A DNA stretch of 64,000 nt, taken from assembly GCF_019900845.1 (NCBI RefSeq), contig NZ_CP074570.1:2046001-2110000 (forward strand). The letters run 5' to 3'. Source of the stretch: Paraneptunicella aestuarii (GTDB taxonomy: Bacteria; Pseudomonadota; Gammaproteobacteria; Enterobacterales; Alteromonadaceae). Under the pieces are notes generated by a model. It ran no database searches and was not told where the DNA came from. It saw nothing but the letters and a program-made list of their open reading frames with translations. A program made the translations under genes and the position numbers. Positions 57,752 through 64,000 of this stretch are shown here, one piece after another (the first letter of the stretch is position 1; the number at the start of each line of letters is the position of its first letter).

Positions 57752-60700
57752 TTAAGCTTGCGCTTCCGGTCGTGCTGCTGGAGCGTTGGCTTTATTTGTC
57801 AAACTTACTATGGCAGCGCTTCGACCACTTTTGGCAAATTCTGGACGCATAGATTCATCTAAAGCAGAAATCTGAATTTCTTGAATAGGTGTATCAATGC
57901 TTTGAGGTCTTGCCATAGGATAAGACGCTCGTTTCAAGCTGTTCTTAGCCTTGTAGTTACCTTTGCTGCTTTTTTCCCTGGACTGAGTTTGCTTTTCCTC
58001 ATCCGCAGTGTTTTCCTCTGCTTTAACTTCTGCCACCGGAGCAGGTTCAGTTACTTCTTCCTTCTTGATATCTTGATTGTCGGCGGCGTGGAAAATGTCA
58101 GTTTGAGTTGGTTCAGCATTCTCCTGAACTTGCTCTTTGCTTTCAGTAGCTTCTACAGGTGTAGATTCTATCTGCTTTTCTACCGTATTCTCTGGCTGAT
58201 TAACTGCATCAATAGTTACGACGGTAGCAGCTGCACTTTCAGAAGCTGTTTCTTGCACCGGCTTTTCTTCCGAAATAGTCTCAACAGTGCTTTCTGAGGT
58301 GGCTTCTTTATCAGTATTTACTGTTTCAGAATTAACCTGTGCTTTTGTCTCAACTTCTTCAAATTGCAACGCAACTTGTCCAGAGCTATCTGATTCGCTG
58401 TTTTCAGTTTCCGCTGCTTCAACTTTATTTGTGTCAGTTGATGGAACAGGGATTGCTGTTACTTCTTGCGCTACTGGAGCCGTTTGAACATCAGCCTCAG
58501 CTTTTGCTTCAGTGCTTACTGTTGCAGGCTCGTTTAATTGATATTCTGGTGCCGTTTCATTCACCTGATTTTTAACGTCAGCATCTACTGGCTTTTTACG
58601 GCTGCGAGTACGACGTTTAGGCGCTTCAGATGTTTGAGTTGCGCTATTTTCGTCAGTTACTTGCGTTTCTGCTTTAGTTTCAGAAGTCTCTTGGGTTTGT
58701 TGAACAAGAGGCTCTTGAACAGGCTGTGCCTGAATTGCTTGCTCTTGTTTAGACGTTTCCTGAGCTGTTACATCCGCGGTGACTAGAGCATTTGGGTCTG
58801 ACACTCTTACACTGCGTTTGCGCTCTCTACGCTTACGACGTTCGACAAGCTTTTTCTCATTCTTGGCTTCAATGTCTTTATTATCCGTTTGAGCCTGAGG
58901 CTTTGCTTGGTCGCTTCTTCTTTCCTGGTCGTTTCTTCTTGGCTTGGTATTTTTAGCCTCGGTATTCGCATCACCTTTTTTAAGGTTTTTGTCTTGATCA
59001 CTTCGAGGTTTGCGCTCAGGGCGCTCAGCTCGTTCTGTACGCTCTGGGCGCTCAGATTTACCGTTGCGATGATTGCGCTGGTTACGTTGTGGACGTCTGC
59101 GTGAATTGCCCTTGGCATTGCGGTTGTTGCGGTCTTTGCTGTTATTACCTGATTTTCCATCGGAACTAAACAGGCTACCTAACCAGGCAAAGAAAACAGT
59201 CAAGAAACTCTTGGATGCAGGTTTAACAACTGGTGCTGCTGGAGATGGAGCGACAAAACCCTGTAGCGCAGGTTGCTCTCTAACAACGCTTTCACTGGAG
59301 GAACTTGAGCTGTCATCTTTCTCTGGTTGAACCGGAGCTAACTTTGAACTGGATTCAATAACAGTGTCATCATTACGCACTCTGGAAACTTCATAATGAG
59401 GCGTTTCCAGTTCTCGCTTAGGTAAAATCAACAATGTGACTTTCAAGCGATCTTCAATTTTACGCAGGGTATTACGTTTGTCGTTCAATAGGTAAGAGGC
59501 TACTTCTACAGGTACGTTCGCTCTTACTTCTTTAGTGTTCTCTTTTAACGCTTCTTCTTCCATCAAACGCAAGATTGACAGGGCTGAAGATTCCACGCTA
59601 CGAATGGTGCCTTGACCAGAACAACGTGGGCACACATGCGTTGACGCTTCACCCAAAGACGGGCGCAGACGCTGGCGTGACATTTCCAGTAGACCAAAAC
59701 GGGAAATTCGTCCCAATTGCACCCTGGCTCTGTCTTGAGCTACTGCTTCTTTTAAGCGGTTTTCCACTTCTCTTTGGTGACGTGATGGTGTCATGTCAAT
59801 GAAGTCGATAACCAGCAATCCACCCAAATCTCGAAGTCTGAGCTGGCGAGCGATTTCGTCGGCTGCTTCCAGGTTTGTATTCAATGCGGTTTCTTCAATA
59901 TCACCGCCTTTCGTTGCACGAGAGGAGTTGATATCAATAGAGGTCAGGGCTTCGGTTGGATCAATAACAATTGAACCGCCAGAAGGAAGTCTGACTTCAC
60001 GTTGGAAAGCGGATTCAATCTGGTTTTCAATCTGATAGTGATTGAATAGTGGAATGTCGTTCTTATAGCGTTTGACCTTGTTAACGAAATCCGGACGTAG
60101 CAGCTTCATGTGCTCTAGCACTTGTTGGTATGCTGTATCGTTATCAATCAGAATTTCGCCGATATCACGACGTAAATAGTCGCGAATTGCACGGATAATA
60201 ACGTTACTTTCCTGATGGATAAGGAACGGTGCTTTACGTGACTCCGACACTTTCTCAATGGCTTGCCAATAAGTCAGCTGGATATTTAAATCCCATTCTA
60301 ATTCTTCATAGGATTTGCCAACGCCCGCAGTACGAACAATTAAACCCATGCCATTAGGCAGATTTAGTTTATCCAGGGCATCTTTTAAATCTGTACGCTC
60401 ATCACCTTCAATGCGACGGGAAATACCACCGGCACGAGGGTTGTTGGGCATTAATACCAGGTAGCTACCCGCCAAGCTGATAAAGGTTGTTAAGGCTGCG
60501 CCTTTTTGACCGCGTTCTTCTTTGTCGATTTGAACGATAACTTCCTGGCCTTCTTTCACCACATCTTTGATGTTAGGACGGCCTTCAAATTTGTAATCTG
60601 ATGGGAAGTAGGTTTTGGCTATTTCTTTGAGAGGAAGGAATCCGTGGCGTTCAGCGCCATAATTAACAAAAACGGCTTCCAGACTTGGTTCAATGCGAGT

Positions 60701-60838
60701 GATAATCCCTTTGTAAATATTCGCTTTTTTCTGTTCGTGGCCCGGGCTTTCGATATCTAAATCATAAAGCTTTTGACCATCAACCAGAGCAACTCGCATT
60801 TCCTCTTGCTGAGTTGCGTTGATCAACATTCTTTTCAT
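57752..60838 (-). CDS. rne: Ribonuclease E
   Basis: RNase E starts most mRNA decay and rRNA and tRNA processing. From ATG 60838 (M-K-R-M-L-I-N-A-T) the product is 1028 aa. The catalytic half has the S1 domain, D-I-N-S-S-R-A-T-K and V-I-D-F-I-D-M with both catalytic aspartates, and the zinc link C-P-R-C. The C-terminal scaffold is disordered with F-F-A-W-L-G-S-L-F, a membrane-binding helix like E. coli segment A, then an R-rich RNA-binding region. Confidence 0.97.
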   Translation of the reverse strand: MKRMLINATQQEEMRVALVDGQKLYDLDIESPGHEQKKANIYKGIITRIEPSLEAVFVNYGAERHGFLPLKEIAKTYFPSDYKFEGRPNIKDVVKEGQEVIVQIDKEERGQKGAALTTFISLAGSYLVLMPNNPRAGGISRRIEGDERTDLKDALDKLNLPNGMGLIVRTAGVGKSYEELEWDLNIQLTYWQAIEKVSESRKAPFLIHQESNVIIRAIRDYLRRDIGEILIDNDTAYQQVLEHMKLLRPDFVNKVKRYKNDIPLFNHYQIENQIESAFQREVRLPSGGSIVIDPTEALTSIDINSSRATKGGDIEETALNTNLEAADEIARQLRLRDLGGLLVIDFIDMTPSRHQREVENRLKEAVAQDRARVQLGRISRFGLLEMSRQRLRPSLGEASTHVCPRCSGQGTIRSVESSALSILRLMEEEALKENTKEVRANVPVEVASYLLNDKRNTLRKIEDRLKVTLLILPKRELETPHYEVSRVRNDDTVIESSSKLAPVQPEKDDSSSSSSESVVREQPALQGFVAPSPAAPVVKPASKSFLTVFFAWLGSLFSSDGKSGNNSKDRNNRNAKGNSRRRPQRNQRNHRNGKSERPERTERAERPERKPRSDQDKNLKKGDANTEAKNTKPRRNDQERRSDQAKPQAQTDNKDIEAKNEKKLVERRKRRERKRSVRVSDPNALVTADVTAQETSKQEQAIQAQPVQEPLVQQTQETSETKAETQVTDENSATQTSEAPKRRTRSRKKPVDADVKNQVNETAPEYQLNEPATVSTEAKAEADVQTAPVAQEVTAIPVPSTDTNKVEAAETENSESDSSGQVALQFEEVETKAQVNSETVNTDKEATSESTVETISEEKPVQETASESAAATVVTIDAVNQPENTVEKQIESTPVEATESKEQVQENAEPTQTDIFHAADNQDIKKEEVTEPAPVAEVKAEENTADEEKQTQSREKSSKGNYKAKNSLKRASYPMARPQSIDTPIQEIQISALDESMRPEFAKSGRSAAIVSLTNKANAPAARPEAQA

Positions 60839-61650
60839 ATATTGTGCTCGATGTAATACATACCGATCACACAACAAACAGGAATAGAATCAATTGCTTA
60901 CAGGTAGCAGAGAACAGCCGTATTTTAGAGTACGGGCATGTGTTTATTGACTCTCATTGTGTCTGACTTGTTTGACCTAAACGTCAACTCAGTCTCTCGA
61001 CTGTATATCCTCAAGCTCTATTTTTATCGCTTGTAGTATGGGTCTAAACGCATTTATGCATTTGAGTCAACCTGCGCTAGTGTCGCAAGTATCCAGTAAT
61101 TCCTAAGTTTGTTGCCTGATCGCAACTTTTATTTAATCAATTGATTACTTAATCAATTTAATTCTTTTCATTTGTGCACATTGACTGCGGTTCGATTAAC
61201 TTTTACCGACAAGGGTATAACCTTGTATGTTCTTCATGGCTCAGTTAATCCTCTGTTTTGTCTACCACATCCGGTAACTGTTGTGTAATGCATCTAATCA
61301 TATCTTTATATTCTGTTTAACGAATGCTCAATAGCAATTTGTTTGATAATTCTGCCAGAGCGGGATATGAGTCAGGAAATTACGTTCAGAACCAGAAGCT
61401 GTAGCTTACGCAGTACATTTTCAATGCAATGTTACACGTTTGACTAACAACAATACCGTCAAATAAGACGAGTACCGGCTAATTATGGCATCAAAGCTGA
61501 AAATGTAGCAAGAAAATATCTTTAATTAGTGCAATTTATGATGATTAATGAGTCGATTTATTGCCAACTGAAAGAATCTCTTAAATTGTTTGCAAAGTTC
61601 GCATAATTCTTGTCACCAGTTGCGAGGAAATAATATAGAATAGCGCGGCT
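60839..61650. other. Long divergent region between rne and rluC
   Basis: The 812-base gap has no gene. It must contain the rne leader, which in E. coli mediates self-regulation. It holds short hairpins such as CAAGG...CCTTG (around 61211-61226), and an AT-rich palindrome, AATCAATTGATT, near 61135-61147. The rluC promoter is listed separately. Confidence 0.6.
61610..61641 (+). promoter_or_regulatory. Candidate rluC promoter, close to the start codon
   Basis: TTGTCA (61610-61615) is followed by TATAGAAT; the hexamer TATAGA starts 18 bases later, at 61634. Nine bases (agcgcggct) separate the AT-rich box from the ATG at 61651. Confidence 0.6.
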
Positions 61651-62607
61651 ATGGGAGATTTAGATTTTACAAAAGTACAATTTATAGACGTTGACGCTGA
61701 AAGAGCGGGCCAACGCATTGATAATTTTCTAATTGGTTTACTTAAAGGCGTACCCAAAAGTATGGTTTATCGTCTTTTACGTAAAGGCGAAGTGAGAGTT
61801 AATAAAAAGCGCATTAAACCTGAGTATAAGTTACAGGGAAATGATGTTTTACGATTACCACCAATTAGAGTCAGCGAACAAAGTTCAGAACCCTATGTGA
61901 ATACAGATCGAGCCAATGAATTGGAAAAATTCATTTTGTTCGAAGATTCTCATTTAATCGTGTTGAACAAACCAAGTGGTATTGCTGTACACGGGGGAAG
62001 TGGCCTTTCTTATGGCGTGATTGAAGCCTTTAGAGCCATTAGACCCGAAAGCAAGTTCCTTGAGTTAGTACATAGGTTGGATCGCGATACCTCTGGATGC
62101 CTGATGATAGCCAAGCGCCGCTCTGCGCTTAAGTCATTGCACGAGCAAATTCGAAGCAAAACCGTTGATAAGCGATATCTGGCGTTGGTTGCTGGTACAT
62201 GGCCGAAAAGTCGGCGAGTAGTGCAAGCCCCCCTACATAAGAATACATTACGTTCAGGTGAAAGGGTGGTTCGTGTTTCTCAAGATGGTAAGCCTTCTGA
62301 AACCCGATACTCAGTGATGCAGCGATATCAAGGCGCTACATTGGTTGAAGCTTTACCTATTACCGGGCGGACGCACCAGATTCGGGTTCATTGCCAGTAT
62401 GCTGGACATTGTATTGCTGGTGATCCTAAATACGGCGACAAACAATTTGAAGAAGATGTGATTGCCAATACGGGATTAAAGCGTTTGTTTTTACACGCAC
62501 ATCAATTGAGTTTTGATGATCCTCGTACCGGGGAAAGACGCACTTTTGATGCTGCTATGGATGAGCAATTGCAAAGTGCGTTATCTCGACTTATCCCCGT
62601 TGAGTAA
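61651..62607 (+). CDS. rluC: 23S rRNA pseudouridine synthase RluC
   Basis: RluC makes pseudouridines 955, 2504 and 2580 of 23S rRNA. The product is 318 aa with an N-terminal S4 domain (G-E-V-R-V-N-K-K-R-I-K-P) and the catalytic H-R-L-D-R-D-T-S-G. It is divergent from rne as in E. coli. Confidence 0.95.
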   Translation: MGDLDFTKVQFIDVDAERAGQRIDNFLIGLLKGVPKSMVYRLLRKGEVRVNKKRIKPEYKLQGNDVLRLPPIRVSEQSSEPYVNTDRANELEKFILFEDSHLIVLNKPSGIAVHGGSGLSYGVIEAFRAIRPESKFLELVHRLDRDTSGCLMIAKRRSALKSLHEQIRSKTVDKRYLALVAGTWPKSRRVVQAPLHKNTLRSGERVVRVSQDGKPSETRYSVMQRYQGATLVEALPITGRTHQIRVHCQYAGHCIAGDPKYGDKQFEEDVIANTGLKRLFLHAHQLSFDDPRTGERRTFDAAMDEQLQSALSRLIPVE

Positions 62608-62622
62608 TATTGCTTTTTGAAT

Positions 62623-62649
62623 CCTATCGCTGGCTTAGTCAGCGATAGG
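62623..62649. repeat. Ten-bp hairpin between rluC and yceF
   Basis: CCTATCGCTG and CAGCGATAGG pair perfectly around a seven-base loop and overlap the yceF stop codon. No T-run follows on either strand, so terminator function is unsure. Confidence 0.5.
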
Positions 62650-63291
62650 TATTTGCTGTAGCAAATTAATACCAGCCTGTTTAAATAATTCAGCTAATGC
62701 TATGAGAGGGAGACCGACCAATGCGTTTGGATCTCTTCCCTCCAGTTTTGAGAATAGAAGAATTCCTATCCCTTCACTTTTAAATGCGCCTGCACAGTCA
62801 TAGGGTTGCTCTAAATCCAGATAATGACTGATGTCGTCATCAGACAGGGTTTTAAAATAAACCGAATATTGTTCTAACAAGGTATAAATAGCATTGGTTC
62901 TTGTATCGAACAGTGCTAATCCAGTCAGGAAGTCTACTTTATTACCACTAAAGCGACGTAATTGTTGAAAAGCCTTTTCTTTATTGCCCGGCTTACCGAG
63001 AATGTCCTGTTCAAAACAAGCTATCTGATCGGCTGCTACTATATAAGCAGAGGAATGGTATTTTTCGGGTAGGGATGTTGTTAAATGGTTATTCGCTATT
63101 TCCAGTGCTTTCTCTTTCGCGAGTCGAATGACCAGCTCATTGGGAGGTTCATTTTCCAATGCGGATTCATCAATATTGGGGGAGATGGCAAGGAATGGAA
63201 TTCCCAGTTTTTTCAGTACGTTTTGCTTGTATTTTGACTCTGTTGCCAGTATCAAAGGTAATGAGTTTGTTAAATTATGTTCAAACGGCAA
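62635..63291 (-). CDS. yceF: Maf/YceF-type nucleotide pyrophosphatase
   Basis: YceF hydrolyses 7-methyl-GTP. From the TTG at 63291 (AAGGGGG five bases upstream) the product is 218 aa. L-I-L-A-T-E-S-K-Y-K opens it; in most Maf proteins the last position is Arg. A-A-D-Q-I-A and the end D-P-N-A-L-V-G-L-P-L-I-A are YceF-like. A TTG at 63312 is an alternative. Confidence 0.88.
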   Translation of the reverse strand: MPFEHNLTNSLPLILATESKYKQNVLKKLGIPFLAISPNIDESALENEPPNELVIRLAKEKALEIANNHLTTSLPEKYHSSAYIVAADQIACFEQDILGKPGNKEKAFQQLRRFSGNKVDFLTGLALFDTRTNAIYTLLEQYSVYFKTLSDDDISHYLDLEQPYDCAGAFKSEGIGILLFSKLEGRDPNALVGLPLIALAELFKQAGINLLQQIPIAD

Positions 63292-63319
63292 GGAATCCCC
63301 CTTAAATACCAAGATTTTT

Positions 63320-63348
63320 TTGACTCAGAGACATTTCCTCTATATGAT
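63320..63348 (+). promoter_or_regulatory. yceD promoter, almost leaderless
   Basis: TTGACT (63320-63325) and TATGAT (63343-63348) are exactly 17 bases apart. The ATG at 63358 begins nine bases after the -10 box, so the predicted leader is about three bases. Confidence 0.7.
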
Positions 63349-63357
63349 GCGCCCGCT

Positions 63358-63885
63358 ATGCAGAAAGTCAAACTGCCCAAACAAGTTGAACCGTTCAAAA
63401 GTGCCTCTAAACGCTCTGATTATAAGGGTATTATGCTGGCTCATGATATGCTACGGCTTAATGAAGCAGTTGACCAGGTGCTAGATGATATTGCAATAAC
63501 AGTTAAGTTTGATACTGATGCTCAGGGTCTAACTTATTTTGAAGGCAACTTGCAGACCACTGTGAGTCTGATTTGCCAGCGTTGTAATGAATCCTTTGTT
63601 CACAATGTCGATGTAGATTTCTGTTTCTGTCCGGTTACAGATTCAGACAATGTGGACGAAATACCGGAAACCTATGAGCCGGTCGAAGTGGATGAGTTTG
63701 GCGAGATTAATTTACTTGAATTGTTCGAGGATGAACTGATTCTTTCATTACCTATTGTGGCTATGCATCAGGAAGATGATTGCAAAATGGGTAACGAAAG
63801 TTTGAGTTATGGAAGCATCGAGCCGGAACAAGAAAAACCAAATCCATTTGCTGTGTTGAAAGAACTTAAGCGTAATCAGGAGTAA
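63358..63885 (+). CDS. yceD: YceD/DUF177 protein
   Basis: YceD is linked to ribosome biogenesis and 23S rRNA. The start (M-Q-K-V-K-L-P) matches E. coli. The product is 175 aa with C-Q-R-C and Y-E-P-V-E-V-D-E-F-G-E-I. The frame runs upstream but that part is not YceD-like. rpmF follows. Confidence 0.93.
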   Translation: MQKVKLPKQVEPFKSASKRSDYKGIMLAHDMLRLNEAVDQVLDDIAITVKFDTDAQGLTYFEGNLQTTVSLICQRCNESFVHNVDVDFCFCPVTDSDNVDEIPETYEPVEVDEFGEINLLELFEDELILSLPIVAMHQEDDCKMGNESLSYGSIEPEQEKPNPFAVLKELKRNQE

Positions 63886-63888
63886 GTA

Positions 63889-64000
63889 ATGGCGGTACAA
63901 CAGAATCGTAAAACTCGCTCCAAGCGTGGCATGCGTCGCTCTCACGACGCGCTACCTGGGGCGACATTATCAATTGACTCGACTACTGGTGAAACCCATC
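63889..64000 (+). CDS. rpmF: 50S ribosomal protein L32, cut by the window edge
   Basis: L32 is a small zinc-ribbon-related ribosomal protein. The visible 37 codons read [20 protein letters not shown], the usual start. AGGAG lies before the ATG, which begins three bases after the yceD stop. The rest of the gene lies past the edge. Confidence 0.96.
   Translation, partial: MAVQQNRKTRSKRGMRRSHDALPGATLSIDSTTGETH

Overview
The window comes from a marine-type gammaproteobacterium, most likely of the Alteromonadales. The housekeeping blocks keep the gammaproteobacterial order: truA-accD-folC-dedD-cvpA-purF; gyrA-aroA-cmk-rpsA-ihfB-lapA-lapB-pyrF; and rne divergent from rluC, followed by yceF, yceD and rpmF. 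Proteins such as RNase E, GyrA, RluC and YceD align over long stretches with the E. coli proteins from memory. A TIGR01782-type TonB receptor and a thrombospondin-type-3 surface lipoprotein fit a polysaccharide-using marine bacterium. The genus is inference.

Layout. 1-9.6 kb: a complete type III-B (Cmr) CRISPR effector operon, cmr1 to cmr6. Its first gene encodes a large multi-spanning membrane protein with a C-terminal CARF-like ligand-binding signature. No array, cas1, cas2 or cas6 is visible, but the left edge cuts the locus. Cas10/Cmr2 lacks the HD nuclease domain and keeps a cyclase motif in the form GGED, so the design points to cyclic-oligoadenylate signalling to a membrane effector. 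9.9-13.3 kb: a RimK-like ATP-grasp ligase, a GNAT-C39 peptidase fusion and a DUF155/RMD1 membrane protein. 13.4-15.0 kb: a KAP-family P-loop NTPase on the minus strand. 15.5-20.0 kb: a dihaem cytochrome c peroxidase lipoprotein and a sigma54 response regulator with its kinase.

20.1-27.3 kb: the truA to purF block, with a DUF2846 lipoprotein gene inserted before cvpA. 27.8-35.1 kb: a CHAD protein, an unrecognised small protein, an MscS-like channel, a proline operon (a small membrane protein, putP, proB, proA) and a DUF3820 protein. 35.5-40.9 kb: a 1806-residue lipoprotein with an exact 360-codon internal period. 41-47.6 kb: a TonB receptor with a signalling (STN) domain, divergent from a FecI-like sigma factor, a FecR-like anti-sigma factor and a sugar-porter permease. 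This looks like surface-signalled carbohydrate uptake.

48.2-64.0 kb: the gyrA to pyrF block, rne with a long 5' region, and rluC, yceF, yceD and the first part of rpmF. Two promoters here (rluC, yceD) place the -10 box nine bases from the start codon, which predicts almost leaderless mRNAs. No tRNA, rRNA, insertion sequence or CRISPR array was found.
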